Origin: Hymenobacter oligotrophus
GTDB taxonomy: Bacteria; Bacteroidota; Bacteroidia; Cytophagales; Hymenobacteraceae
DNA length: 64,000 nucleotides
Direction: 5' to 3'
NCBI RefSeq assembly: GCF_003574965.1
Contig: NZ_CP032317.1
Span: 2,232,001-2,296,000 of the forward strand
Part shown: positions 34,859 through 42,988 of the stretch, one piece after another
Layout of the letters: each line of letters opens with the position of its first letter
Position numbering within the stretch: position 1 is the stretch's first letter
Notes under the pieces: model-generated
Told to the model about the DNA's origin: nothing
The model's database searches: none
What the model saw: the letters and a program-made list of their open reading frames with translations, nothing else
Translations under genes and position numbers: made by a program

Positions 34859-35563
34859 TCAGCCGATTTCGGCGGCCCGCAACCCATCCACCAATACGGA
34901 GGATACGCGCTCCAGGACGAAATCCACCTGCTCATCAATTGTAATGTGCGAGGTGTCGAGCAGCACGGCATCGGCTGCGCGGCGCAAGGGGCTTTCGGCA
35001 CGCGTCGAATCGAGGTAGTCGCGCTTCTGCAAGTTCTGGACAATGTCGTCGAGCGATACTTGCTCGCCTTTGGTGGCCAGCTCCACTTGCCGGCGCATGG
35101 CGCGGGTGTGCACGTCGGCGGTCATGAAGATTTTCACCTCGGCGTCGGGAAACACGGTGGTGCCAATGTCGCGGCCATCCATTACCACGCCGCGCTTGCG
35201 GGCCATGCGCTGCTGCTGGCGCACCATGGCGTGGCGCACGGCCGGAATAACCGACACTTCGCTTACAGCGTTGGAAATGCGCATCTGGCGGATTTCATCC
35301 TCCCGGATGACGCCGTCGAGGCACAGTTCGTTGCGCCCCGTGCGGCGGTTCCGCTTGAAGGTAATCTGCATATTGTGGAGGGCTTCCTCCACCCGCGGCA
35401 AGTCCTCGAACGCGATGTTGTGCTCGAGCAGGTAAAGCGTGACCCCGCGGTACATGGCCCCGGTGTCGATGTAAGCATAGCCAAGTTCGGCGGCAACGGC
35501 TTTGGCCGTAGTGCTTTTGCCGCAGGAAGAGTAGCCGTCGATGGCTATGACGATGTTTTTCAT
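34859..35563 (-). CDS. cmk: Cytidylate kinase
   Basis: The 234-aa enzyme has the P-loop IDGYSSCGKSTTAKAVA near residue 10, YIDTGAMYRGV, VVMDGRDIGTTVFPDAEVKIF and a C-terminal RRDYLDSTR-like lid (KRDYLDSTRAESPL). It phosphorylates CMP and dCMP using ATP. Its ATG (35563) overlaps the stop of the upstream 139-aa gene in an ATGA arrangement, which suggests translational coupling. The frame extends further upstream but that part overlaps the neighbour and is not conserved. ispH follows 105 bp downstream. Confidence 0.95.
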   Translation of the reverse strand: MKNIVIAIDGYSSCGKSTTAKAVAAELGYAYIDTGAMYRGVTLYLLEHNIAFEDLPRVEEALHNMQITFKRNRRTGRNELCLDGVIREDEIRQMRISNAVSEVSVIPAVRHAMVRQQQRMARKRGVVMDGRDIGTTVFPDAEVKIFMTADVHTRAMRRQVELATKGEQVSLDDIVQNLQKRDYLDSTRAESPLRRAADAVLLDTSHITIDEQVDFVLERVSSVLVDGLRAAEIG

Positions 35564-35979
35564 CTGGTGAGCGGTCGGCGGGCCGTCGTCGGGAGCGGGA
35601 GCGGAATCCACGTCAACCGACGAGCGGGCTGCGCCGTCAGGCGGCTGGGTACCGATTGGTAAAACCCAGACACCGATTCGGCGAGTCCATGCGTCAGTTG
35701 GCGGTCCACATGCTCGAACGGCCGCACAAAGGTATGCGCTCCAAGTTGGATGCCCACCACCCCGGCTTCATTGTGTATCCAGCAGCCCCCAAACGCGCGG
35801 ATGATGCACTCGCCCAAAAACGAGCCCAACGCACTGACTACGTTTACTTTGTCGGCATCGCCAATATCGTGGCGCTGCTTTTCAATAAATTCAGCAAGTA
35901 TTTGAACCGCGGCCTCGTCGAAGGCGGGTACATTGAGCTGTTGCCGCACAGCTTCGGCGGCAGCACGCAACTCTTCCAT
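35560..35979 (-). CDS. Hypothetical protein, paralog of 36150-36545
   Basis: This 139-aa soluble protein shares its whole plan with the next gene upstream. Both have AEAVRQQL, a short linker, FDEAAVQ.LA.FIE, a glycine-containing segment (VSALGSFLGECIIRAFGG), and a closing QLTHGLAESVSGFYQSVPSRL. The tail here is longer and Pro/Thr/Arg rich. No known family is recognised. Its stop overlaps the cmk start by 4 bp, implying co-expression with a nucleotide kinase, although that may be only positional. Confidence 0.65.
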   Translation of the reverse strand: MEELRAAAEAVRQQLNVPAFDEAAVQILAEFIEKQRHDIGDADKVNVVSALGSFLGECIIRAFGGCWIHNEAGVVGIQLGAHTFVRPFEHVDRQLTHGLAESVSGFYQSVPSRLTAQPARRLTWIPLPLPTTARRPLTR

Positions 35980-36081
35980 GGCAATAGGTGAAATAGAAAG
36001 AAGGAAAGAAGGACGAACCCGCTAACGGGTGATTACGTAGTTACAAAAGTTTTGCTGGATACCCGAATTGCGGGCAAAAAA

Positions 36082-36103
36082 AATCGCCTCTGGGGAGGCG
36101 ATT
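36082..36103 (-). terminator. Intrinsic terminator
   Basis: AATCGCCTC (36082-36090) pairs with GAGGCGATT (36095-36103). On the minus strand the hairpin is followed by a run of eight T, downstream of the 36150 gene. It separates the two paralogs transcriptionally. Confidence 0.85.
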
Positions 36104-36149
36104 ATGAAAAAATAATAAGATTTTTTTAGGAAAGTACTAGTAGGCGTGC

Positions 36150-36545
36150 CTACTGAATCCAACCCCGCCGCTTTACGGGCTCGGCCAATCTCGACGGTAT
36201 CGAAGCGTAAAAATCGGCTACGGATTCCTTTATTCCATTGTCAAATTGCAGCGCCACCCGGAAGAAAGGGTTGAAGAACCGCTCGCCCCGAAAACCCACG
36301 CCCGTGGTGCCGTCGGGGCCGGTGGCCCATTCGCCTTGGTAAGCCTGCACCATGCACTGGCCCAAAAAAGCACCTAGGGCCACCACCACGCCCTGGATGT
36401 TGTCGCGGTTGAGCAAAGGCCGCTGTTCTTCAATAAAGTTAGCAAGGCGCTGCACAGCGGCTTCGTCGAAGTCGTTTACCTGCAGCTGCTGGCGCACGGC
36501 TTCGGCAGCCTGGTGAATATGGGCAAGGGGGTTTTCGGAGGACAT
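36150..36545 (-). CDS. Hypothetical protein, paralog of 35560-35979
   Basis: The 131-aa product mirrors its neighbour: HQAAEAVRQQLQVNDFDEAAV, split as in the paralog, VVALGAFLGQCMVQAYQG, a glycine-rich loop with FRGERFFNPFFRVALQF, and SVADFYASIPSRL. ATG 36545 is preferred because an upstream in-frame extension is Arg/Pro rich and lies in the gap. No family is recognised. The repeated architecture suggests a recent local duplication with divergence. An intrinsic terminator follows, so it is not obligatorily co-transcribed with cmk. Confidence 0.65.
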   Translation of the reverse strand: MSSENPLAHIHQAAEAVRQQLQVNDFDEAAVQRLANFIEEQRPLLNRDNIQGVVVALGAFLGQCMVQAYQGEWATGPDGTTGVGFRGERFFNPFFRVALQFDNGIKESVADFYASIPSRLAEPVKRRGWIQ

Positions 36546-36609
36546 AGGCACAGAAAGTAAAAGCGGAAGACAACTACCTCTTACGGCAACCGGCGGTCCG
36601 CGGCAGTGG

Positions 36610-37278
36610 TTAGGGCGCGGGCGGCAGCGCCGCGGCACCCGGCTGAGGGGCCACAGCCTTCCAACTCAGGTATATATCAAGGATTTTGCCGATGTGCTCG
36701 GGGCCTACGTCAACCTTGCCCAGCTCCTGCGGTAGCGTGGGGTGGTCGTGCAATACCTCGGCCATAGCCTGCCGAAACTCGGCCCGCTTTTTCGGCAACA
36801 CCCGCACCGAGGCTCCGCCCGGCGTGGCCAGCAACAGGGTTTCGGGAGCGTCGTAGCGCATTACTACGTAGCCGGCTTTGCGGTAGAGCTGCCGCACAAA
36901 CGCCCGTTCCACCGTTGCTTTTCGCGCCACAAAATTTCGGGCTACCACAAAGGTATCCTGCCACACTACGTAGCGCTGCACCTCGCGGGGGTCGTACCAA
37001 GTGGGCGTTTTGTTGCGGCGGTCGTCGTTGGCTACGGCAATGCTATCGATGCCGGGCGCCAGTTGGGCGTCGTTCCAACGGCCATCGACCAACTGAAAGC
37101 GGCCACGCTCAAACGTTACGGCATTGCGCGGGCCATAATACATGGGCATGCCGGGCTGCCCCGGCACGGGCGGTGGCATACGCGGCGGCGAGTAGCTCGG
37201 GAAGGCCTGCCCATACGCGCAGGCCGGCCCGGCACCTAGGGCCAGCGTCAGCCACGCAAATCGGGTTACTACACTCAT
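36610..37278 (-). CDS. Secreted hypothetical protein
   Basis: The 222-aa protein has a signal peptide (FAWLTLALGAGPACAYGQA), a Pro/Met-rich linker (PPRMPPPVPGQPGMPMYYG), and a globular part with strands FERGRFQLVDGRW and VRQLYRKAGYVVMRYD. The last 60 residues share a pattern with the next gene: REFxQAM.EVL.DHPTL, then an acidic linker and a closing helix. I recognise no family. ATG 37278 is chosen for the signal peptide. It probably forms a unit with the 37321 gene, 42 bp upstream. Confidence 0.6.
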   Translation of the reverse strand: MSVVTRFAWLTLALGAGPACAYGQAFPSYSPPRMPPPVPGQPGMPMYYGPRNAVTFERGRFQLVDGRWNDAQLAPGIDSIAVANDDRRNKTPTWYDPREVQRYVVWQDTFVVARNFVARKATVERAFVRQLYRKAGYVVMRYDAPETLLLATPGGASVRVLPKKRAEFRQAMAEVLHDHPTLPQELGKVDVGPEHIGKILDIYLSWKAVAPQPGAAALPPAP

Positions 37279-37320
37279 TGAAAATGTACGCTTTGGCAAA
37301 AACTACTCGGCGCCGATGGG

Positions 37321-38007
37321 CTACTGGGCAAAAATGGCGGTTGTATTAAAGCCATCGGGCTTGTTGCGGAGGTAGGCATCCAAAATGGCGCGGGTGTGCG
37401 TCGCGTCGAGCTGGCCGCTTTGCAGCTGCTGGCTGAGCACGGGGTGGTCGGCCACCACGGCCTGCATGGCCTGCTGAAACTCTTTGCGCTGCGTGGGCAG
37501 GGCCAGGGCTTTTTGGTTGGGGAAGCGCAGCACCGGCACCATGCCGCCGGCACTGGCAAACTCGAACAGCTCTACCTGCGGTCGGCGCCAGGTGCGGCGG
37601 CCCAGCACCGTGGTGGGCGGCACGGGCCGCTTGTCTTTGCCGCTCGGCGGAAACTGCACGCTGTGCACCACCGCAAACGTATCGGTGCCAATAACAGCCT
37701 GGCGCAGCTCGCCTAGGCTGTACCGTTGATCCTCTTTGCCGGCCTCTACCTCTATCAGGTTGTTGGTGAGCAGCAATTTGCCTGTTTGCCAACTGCCCGC
37801 GGCGGCTTCCAGCTGGTAGCTGCCTTTGCCTTTGCGTGCAAACTCGGTATCGGCGGTGGCCAGCAGGGTTACGTTTACGGCGGCACGTACCAGGCCCACA
37901 ATAAGGCCTGCCTGCGCCGAGGCGCTGGTATGAATGCCTACCAGAAAAAGGACAGCGCACAGGCTGCGCAAAGCCGAGGCGCGGCCGCGTCGGTAAACGT
38001 GGATCAT
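37321..38007 (-). CDS. Secreted hypothetical protein
   Basis: The 228-aa product has a signal peptide (SLCAVLFLVGIHTSASAQA), then alternating strands (GSYQLEAAAGSWQTGKLLL, YSLGELRQAVIGTDTFAVV). The C-terminal helical segment, RKEFQQAMQAVVADHPVLSQ, is shared with the 36610 gene. The two are probably diverged paralogs. No catalytic motif or family is seen. ATG 38007 replaces a TTG two codons earlier. A small lipoprotein gene lies 61 bp upstream on the same strand and may start the operon. Confidence 0.6.
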   Translation of the reverse strand: MIHVYRRGRASALRSLCAVLFLVGIHTSASAQAGLIVGLVRAAVNVTLLATADTEFARKGKGSYQLEAAAGSWQTGKLLLTNNLIEVEAGKEDQRYSLGELRQAVIGTDTFAVVHSVQFPPSGKDKRPVPPTTVLGRRTWRRPQVELFEFASAGGMVPVLRFPNQKALALPTQRKEFQQAMQAVVADHPVLSQQLQSGQLDATHTRAILDAYLRNKPDGFNTTAIFAQ

Positions 38008-38068
38008 AAGCAAGTAGGTTGAAAAAACAGGCGGATGGGGCGGCAGTCGCCCTAGGTGCCGGGTGCGG

Positions 38069-38230
38069 CTAGTGGCTTTCGCAGGGGCAGGGCGTTTTGC
38101 CGCCGCGGGCTTTGCGCTTAAACGAAGCGGTTTTCTTCTGCTGCGGCGTCATGCGGGCACAGCTCGTAAGCAACGGGGTGGCCGTAGCCAAGGTAAGCGC
38201 CGAGAGCAGCAGGGTTATGGTCTTTCTCAC
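38069..38230 (-). CDS. 53-aa small lipoprotein with CPC tail
   Basis: A GTG-started frame (GTG 38230, TAG 38069) encodes a lipoprotein signal (LLLSALTLATATPLLTSC, Cys24) and a short basic mature part (MTPQQKKTASFKRKARGGK) ending CPCESH. The closing Cys-Pro-Cys-x-x-His could bind a metal or form a disulfide. A near-perfect promoter element lies at 38250, only 20 bp upstream, which supports expression. It is followed by two secreted hypothetical proteins on the same strand. No family is recognised; it is too small for routine gene calls. Confidence 0.6.
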   Translation of the reverse strand: MRKTITLLLSALTLATATPLLTSCARMTPQQKKTASFKRKARGGKTPCPCESH

Positions 38231-38249
38231 CGGTTAATCGGTTTTTAAA

Positions 38250-38257
38250 CAAAGATA
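38250..38257 (-). promoter_or_regulatory. Bacteroidota -7 element (TATCTTTG)
   Basis: On the minus strand TATCTTTG exactly matches TAnnTTTG and precedes the small lipoprotein GTG by 20 bp. A -33 TTG is not evident. Confidence 0.55.
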
Positions 38258-38319
38258 ACCTTCTTTGCCGGCTGGCTTTGCCGCTTTCTTCTGTTCGATG
38301 TTGTTTCTGCCCTTTGCCT

Positions 38320-39981
38320 ATGTCTGCTGATTTTGCGTTGCGCGCCAACGTGGTCGATATCCCCAACAAAACCATTCGCCCGGGCACCATTTGGGTAGCC
38401 AACGGCCGCATCGAGCGGGTTGCTTACGACGCGGCAGCCCCCGACCCTGCCTTGCCCTATGCCCTGCCCGGCTTCGTGGATGCGCACGTGCACGTAGAAA
38501 GCTCCTTGCTGGTGCCGGCCGAGTTTGCGCGCCTCGCGGTGGTGCACGGCACGGTGGCCACCGTATCCGACCCCCACGAAATTGGCAACGTGCTGGGCGT
38601 GGCCGGCGTGGAGTTCATGCTCGATAACGCCCGGCAGTCGCCGTTTCACTTTTGCTTTGGCGCGCCGTCGTGCGTGCCGGCCACGGTGTTCGAAACGGCC
38701 GGCGCCACCATCACCGCCGACGACATCGAGCAGCTGTTTCAGCGGCCCGAAATTGGTTACCTGGCCGAAATGATGAACTGGCCCGGCGTGCTGCACCACG
38801 ACGCCGACGTGATGCGCAAAATTGCCCTGGCCCGCCAATACGGCCGCCCCGTGGATGGCCACGCGCCCGGCCTGCGCGGCGACGACGCCCGCCGCTACGC
38901 CGCCGCCGGCATGAGCACCGACCACGAGTGCTTTACCGCCGACGAAGCCTTGGACAAACTGGCCTGCGGCATGCACATTCTTATCCGCGAGGGCTCGGCG
39001 GCGCGCAACTTCGAGGCGCTGGTGGATTTGCTGCACGAGTATTCGGCCCAGATTATGTTCTGCTCCGACGACAAGCACCCCGATTCGTTGGTGCTCAACC
39101 ACATCGACGAGCTGGTGCGCCGCGCCGTGGCCCGCGGCATCGAAGTCTGGAAGGTGCTGCAGGCGGCTTGCCTCAACCCGGTGCAGCACTACCGCCTCGA
39201 CCTAGGCCAACTGCGCGAAGGCGACGCGGCCGATTTCATCGCGGTGGACAACCTCCAGGAGTTCCGGGTTCAGCAAACCTACCTGCGCGGCCAACTGGTG
39301 GCCGAGCAAGGCCGCGCGCTGCTGCCGCCCGGCCGCAACGCGGCGCCCAACAACTTTGTGGCACAGCCCCTGCAGCCCGCCGATTTTGCCCTAGGTGCCC
39401 CCAGCGCCGCGGCTGCCACGGCACCGGTGCGGGCCATCCGTTGCTACGACGGCCAGCTGATCACCGCCGCCGACCCTGCCCAGGTACCTGTGCAAAGCGG
39501 CCTGCTCGTGCCCGATGTAGCCAACGACGTGCTCAAGCTGACAGTGGTGAACCGTTATCAACCCCACACCAAGCCCGCCGTGGCGTTTATCCGCGGGTTC
39601 GGGCTGCAACGCGGCGCCTTGGCCAGCAGCGTGGGCCACGATTCGCACAACATCACAGCCGTGGGCTGCTCCGACGAGGCCATTGCCCGCGCCGTAAACT
39701 TGGTAATTGCGGCCAAGGGCGGCTTAGCAGCCGTGGGCGACGACGGCGAAGAATTGCTGCTCCCGCTGCCGGTAGCCGGCCTCATGTCGGATGGCGAAGG
39801 CTACGCCGTGGCCGAGGCCTACACCGCCGTCGATCAGCTGGCCAAGCACCTAGGCAGCCCTTTGCGCGCCCCGTTCATGACGCTGTCGTTTATGGCGCTG
39901 CTGGTTATTCCGGCCCTCAAGCTGAGCGACAAGGGCTTGTTCGACGGCGAGAAGTTCGAGTTTGTGCCCGTGCTCATGTAG
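38320..39981 (+). CDS. ade: Adenine deaminase
   Basis: The 553-aa enzyme is an amidohydrolase-superfamily adenine deaminase of the E. coli Ade/YicP type. It has the metal-binding GFVDAHVHVESS, VSDPHEIGNVLG, the HAPGL and HECFT segments, and FCSDDKHPDSL. The C-terminal domain has SVGHDSHNITAVGCSD. It converts adenine to hypoxanthine in purine salvage and is typically a metal-dependent cytoplasmic enzyme. ATG 38320 matches the family N-terminus; the frame extends 14 codons upstream without homology. It is followed by a strong terminator at 40011. All metal ligands appear to be present. Confidence 0.95.
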   Translation: MSADFALRANVVDIPNKTIRPGTIWVANGRIERVAYDAAAPDPALPYALPGFVDAHVHVESSLLVPAEFARLAVVHGTVATVSDPHEIGNVLGVAGVEFMLDNARQSPFHFCFGAPSCVPATVFETAGATITADDIEQLFQRPEIGYLAEMMNWPGVLHHDADVMRKIALARQYGRPVDGHAPGLRGDDARRYAAAGMSTDHECFTADEALDKLACGMHILIREGSAARNFEALVDLLHEYSAQIMFCSDDKHPDSLVLNHIDELVRRAVARGIEVWKVLQAACLNPVQHYRLDLGQLREGDAADFIAVDNLQEFRVQQTYLRGQLVAEQGRALLPPGRNAAPNNFVAQPLQPADFALGAPSAAAATAPVRAIRCYDGQLITAADPAQVPVQSGLLVPDVANDVLKLTVVNRYQPHTKPAVAFIRGFGLQRGALASSVGHDSHNITAVGCSDEAIARAVNLVIAAKGGLAAVGDDGEELLLPLPVAGLMSDGEGYAVAEAYTAVDQLAKHLGSPLRAPFMTLSFMALLVIPALKLSDKGLFDGEKFEFVPVLM

Positions 39982-40010
39982 CACCTGTGCTACTGCTCCG
40001 CATGGCATAC

Positions 40011-40048
40011 AAAAAAGGCCGCCCGGAGTGCACCGGGCGGCCTTTTTT
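40011..40048. terminator. Strong intrinsic terminator
   Basis: Perfect 16-bp arms starting AAAAAAGGCCGCCCGG (40011-40026) and its complement (40033-40048) serve the convergent ade and response-regulator genes. Confidence 0.9.
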
Positions 40049-40065
40049 GTATTGCTTAGTTAGGG

Positions 40066-40482
40066 TTAGCCTACCATTTCAAAACGCTTCTCGAGCAGTA
40101 CGCGCAGCTTTTCTTCAGTGAGGGGCTTGGCCAAGTATTCCACGCCTTCGTACTGCGCCACGCGCGAGGTATCGGCCGAGTGCATGGAGGTGGTCAGCAC
40201 GGTCATCACCGTTTTGTCGCGCACTTCGGCGGGCAGTTGGCTGTATTGGTTCAAGAACTCAAAGCCATCCATGCCGGGCATTTTCAAGTCCACAAAAACC
40301 AAGTCGGGCCGCTGGTCGGTGGCCGTTGCGTCATTGCCCCAAAGCTGGGCAAAGGCCTGCTCGGCGTTCGTGAACAGCAGGATGTTTTCGGCCAAATCGA
40401 GCCGCTGCAACAGCCGGTTGTTCAAGAAGCTGGTGGTTTCGTTGTCGTCGATGAGCACCACCTGGTTGAGTTTGCGTGACAT
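40066..40482 (-). CDS. Single-domain response regulator
   Basis: The 138-aa protein is a lone CheY-like receiver domain. The acidic pair is Asp12-Asp13 (LIDDNETTSF), the phosphoacceptor Asp65 is in VFVDLKMPGMDG, the switch residue is in VLTTSM, and the conserved lysine is in AKPLTEEKL. No output domain follows, so it acts by protein interaction, as in chemotaxis, phosphorelay or polarity control. The NETTSFLNNRLL motif near the active site is common in Bacteroidota single receivers. No kinase is adjacent. The cysteine synthase-like gene lies 70 bp upstream on the same strand. Confidence 0.9.
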   Translation of the reverse strand: MSRKLNQVVLIDDNETTSFLNNRLLQRLDLAENILLFTNAEQAFAQLWGNDATATDQRPDLVFVDLKMPGMDGFEFLNQYSQLPAEVRDKTVMTVLTTSMHSADTSRVAQYEGVEYLAKPLTEEKLRVLLEKRFEMVG

Positions 40483-40552
40483 TGCGTAGGCCTAAAATTG
40501 TTAAAACGATACCGGCCACGCTTTGCAGTCGGGTATGCTAAAGATACTGAAT

Positions 40553-41533
40553 TTAATCGAGCCAGCCCTGCTCGCGCATCCACTCGTCGTTGTAGATCTT
40601 GCCTAGGTAACGCGTGCCGTGGTCGGGCAGCACAATCACCATCGTGTCTTCGGGCTTGAGGTTTTCCTTGGCATACTCGAGGGCACCGTGCACGGCCGAG
40701 CCGCACGACCAACCCACGAACAAGCCCTCCTCCTTGGCCAGGCGGCGCGTCATCACGGCGGCGTCCTTATCGGTTACCTTGATGAACAAGTCGATCAGGT
40801 CAAAGTCTACGTTTTTGGGCAAAATATCTTCGCCGATGCCTTCCGTCTTGTAGGAGTAAATTTCGTTCTCGTCGAAGATGCCCGTTTCCTTGTACTTCTT
40901 AAACACCGAGCCGTAGGTATCGAGGCCGATGCTTACGAGGCCGGGGTTTTGCTCTTTGAGGTACTTGGTGGTGCCGCACATGGTGCCGCCGGTGCCCACG
41001 CCGCAGGCGTAGTGCGTAATCTTACCTTCGGTTTGTACCCACAGCTCGGGGCCGGTGGTTTCGTAGTGCGCGGCCGTGTTCGAGAGGTTGTCGTACTGGT
41101 TCGGGTAGAACGAGTTCGGAATTTCGGCGTTCAGCTTGCGGGCCACCGAGTAGTACGAGCGGGGGTCGTCGGGGGCCACGTTGGTGGGGCACACGATTAC
41201 CTCGGCGCCTACGGCCTTCAGGATATCCTGCTTTTCCTTGCTTTGCTTGTCCGACATCGTGAAGATGCACTTGTAGCCTTTGGCAATAGCCGCCAGCGCC
41301 AGGCCCATGCCGGTGTTGCCCGAGGTGCCCTCGATGATGGTGCCGCCCGGCTTGAGCAGGCCCGCCTTTTCGGCGTCCTCGATCATGCGCAGGGCCATGC
41401 GGTCTTTTACCGAGTTGCCGGGGTTGAAGTACTCCACCTTGGCCAGGATGGTACCGGGAATGCCCTCGGCTACTTTATTGAGCTTCACCAGCGGCGTGTT
41501 GCCGATGGCTTCAACGATGTTGTTTAGGTACAT
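40553..41533 (-). CDS. Cysteine synthase / cystathionine beta-synthase-like enzyme
   Basis: The 326-aa protein is a fold-type II PLP enzyme. Lysine lies in NPGNSVKDRMA, the phosphate loop is GTSGNTGMG, and CGVGTGGTMCGTTKYL follows. It resembles the catalytic core of cystathionine beta-synthase (long GLDTYGSVFKKYKETG insert) more than CysK, but lacks C-terminal CBS domains. It joins serine or O-acetylserine with homocysteine or sulfide. A trans-sulfuration PLP enzyme is encoded at 56818, so a reverse trans-sulfuration route is possible. ATG 41533 matches the family start (MYLNNIVEAIGNTPLVKL). A good promoter element lies 22 bp upstream. Confidence 0.85.
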   Translation of the reverse strand: MYLNNIVEAIGNTPLVKLNKVAEGIPGTILAKVEYFNPGNSVKDRMALRMIEDAEKAGLLKPGGTIIEGTSGNTGMGLALAAIAKGYKCIFTMSDKQSKEKQDILKAVGAEVIVCPTNVAPDDPRSYYSVARKLNAEIPNSFYPNQYDNLSNTAAHYETTGPELWVQTEGKITHYACGVGTGGTMCGTTKYLKEQNPGLVSIGLDTYGSVFKKYKETGIFDENEIYSYKTEGIGEDILPKNVDFDLIDLFIKVTDKDAAVMTRRLAKEEGLFVGWSCGSAVHGALEYAKENLKPEDTMVIVLPDHGTRYLGKIYNDEWMREQGWLD

Positions 41534-41554
41534 GCGTGGGAGATTGGGAAAGCG

Positions 41555-41562
41555 CAAAGGTA
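41555..41562 (-). promoter_or_regulatory. Bacteroidota -7 element (TACCTTTG)
   Basis: An exact TAnnTTTG on the minus strand, 21 bp before the PLP enzyme ATG. Confidence 0.55.
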
Positions 41563-41663
41563 CGGTTTTGCCGGTGCGGCCGAACGATTGCCGCGCGGCC
41601 TGGCTTTGGGTTTGCCTTTGCAAATCGGTTGGTAACATCGCCGCGCCGCGGTTTGTGCCCGCC

Positions 41664-41718
41664 GCCGGCAATAAGCCTGTGCGCCGCGCCTTTGCCGGCG
41701 CGCAGGCTTATTGCCGGC
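41664..41718. repeat. Long inverted repeat
   Basis: GCCGGCAATAAGCCTGTGCG (from 41664) pairs with CGCGCAGGCTTATTGCCGGC (to 41718) across a short CGCGCCTTTGC centre. It lies between the divergent PLP enzyme and sucD genes, upstream of both promoters. Confidence 0.8.
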
Positions 41719-41823
41719 TCAAGGGCCCGCGCGCCTGCCTGCGGCCCGGGCAGCCCGCGCCACCTAGGGCCGGCCATGTCCGCGGTGGTTGGTTTCTTGC
41801 CTTGCCTCAGCCGCCGAAAAGCC

Positions 41824-41831
41824 TACCTTTG
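41824..41831 (+). promoter_or_regulatory. Bacteroidota -7 element (TACCTTTG)
   Basis: An exact TAnnTTTG, 56 bp before the sucD ATG, with a TTG-containing stretch (GCCTTGCC) near the -33 region. Confidence 0.6.
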
Positions 41832-41887
41832 CGCACGGCTCGCCGTAGGCGGGCTTTTCCACTGATTTATCTTCACTCCATTCCCAC

Positions 41888-42781
41888 ATGAGCGTACTGG
41901 TCAATAAGGACTCGAAAGTGATTGTGCAGGGTTTCACGGGCTCCGAAGGCTCGTTCCATGCCCAGCAGATGATGGACTACGGCACCAACGTAGTGGGTGG
42001 CGTAACGCCCGGCAAAGGCGGCCAAACCCACCTCGGCAAGCCCGTATTCAACACCGTAGCCGACGCCGTACGCGAAACCGGCGCCGACACCACCATCATT
42101 TTCGTGCCCCCGGCATTTGCTGCCGACGCCATTATGGAGGCTGCTGATGCCGGCATCAAGGTTATCGTAACCATCACGGAAGGCATCCCGACCAAGGACA
42201 TGATTGCGGTGAAGGAGTACCTGAAAAACCGCGAAGGCCTGCGCATGATCGGCCCGAACTGCCCCGGCGTAATGACCGCCGGCGAGTGCAAAGTGGGCAT
42301 CATGCCCGGCTTTATCTTCTCGAAAGGCCGCGTAGGTATCGTATCGAAATCGGGCACGCTGACCTACGAAGCTGTAGACCAGCTAACCAAAGCCGGCCTG
42401 GGCCAAACCACGGCTATCGGCATCGGCGGCGACCCCATCATCGGCACCACTACCAAGGAAGCCGTTGAGCTGCTCATGAACGACCCCGAAACCGAGGGCA
42501 TCGTGATGATCGGCGAAATCGGCGGCGGCATGGAAGCCGAAGCTGCTCGCTGGATCAAAGAAACCGGCAACAAAAAGCCTGTAGTAGGCTTCATTGCCGG
42601 CCAAACCGCACCTCCCGGCCGCCGCATGGGCCACGCCGGTGCCATCGTAGGCGGCGCCGACGACACGGCTGCTGCGAAAATGGCCATCATGCGCGAGTGC
42701 GGTATTCACGTGGTAGACTCGCCCGCCGAAATCGGCGAGACGATGCTGCGCGTGCTGAAAGGCGAGAAAGTAGAGGCGTAA
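41888..42781 (+). CDS. sucD: Succinyl-CoA synthetase alpha subunit
   Basis: The 297-aa subunit has the CoA-binding Rossmann domain ([18 protein letters not shown]), the segment [18 protein letters not shown], and the phosphohistidine in GHAGAIVGG. With the beta subunit (SucC, not in the window) it makes ATP or GTP from succinyl-CoA in the TCA cycle. The separate location of sucD and sucC is common in Bacteroidota. The gene has no CCTAGG site. It has its own promoter and terminator, so it is a single-gene unit. Confidence 0.97.
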   Translation: MSVLVNKDSKVIVQGFTGSEGSFHAQQMMDYGTNVVGGVTPGKGGQTHLGKPVFNTVADAVRETGADTTIIFVPPAFAADAIMEAADAGIKVIVTITEGIPTKDMIAVKEYLKNREGLRMIGPNCPGVMTAGECKVGIMPGFIFSKGRVGIVSKSGTLTYEAVDQLTKAGLGQTTAIGIGGDPIIGTTTKEAVELLMNDPETEGIVMIGEIGGGMEAEAARWIKETGNKKPVVGFIAGQTAPPGRRMGHAGAIVGGADDTAAAKMAIMRECGIHVVDSPAEIGETMLRVLKGEKVEA

Positions 42782-42803
42782 TTGCACCCTAGGTTCCGAA
42801 TAC

Positions 42804-42840
42804 AAAAAGCCCCGGCTGATTCATCAGCCGGGGCTTTTTT
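42804..42840. terminator. Strong intrinsic terminator
   Basis: AAAAAGCCCCGGCTGAT (from 42804) pairs with ATCAGCCGGGGCTTTTT (to 42840), 22 bp after the sucD stop. Confidence 0.9.
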
Positions 42841-42873
42841 GTTAGAAGCCATTCTTGCGTAGAAACCTAGGTC

Positions 42874-42966
42874 GTCATGCAGAGCCGTAGGCGAAGCATC
42901 TCGCCGGATAGTAATTACTACCTGCCATCAGCACGCGAGATGTCTAGCCTGCAGCTCGACATGACG
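42874..42966. repeat. GTCATGC...ATCTCGC intergenic inverted repeat
   Basis: The ends GTCATGCAGAGCC and CTCGACATGAC are inverted, as are GCATCTCGC and GCGAGATG inside. The core ATAGTAATTACTA...CATCAGCACGCGAGAT corresponds to that of 56666-56770. It lies between sucD and a convergent lipoprotein gene. Confidence 0.75.
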
Positions 42967-42988
42967 TTCAGGAGAAGCGGATGACTTT

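Noticed and set aside
38652-40121. A 489-codon frame overlapping ade
   Set aside because: It is an Arg/Pro-rich alternative frame of adenine deaminase that runs through the strong terminator.
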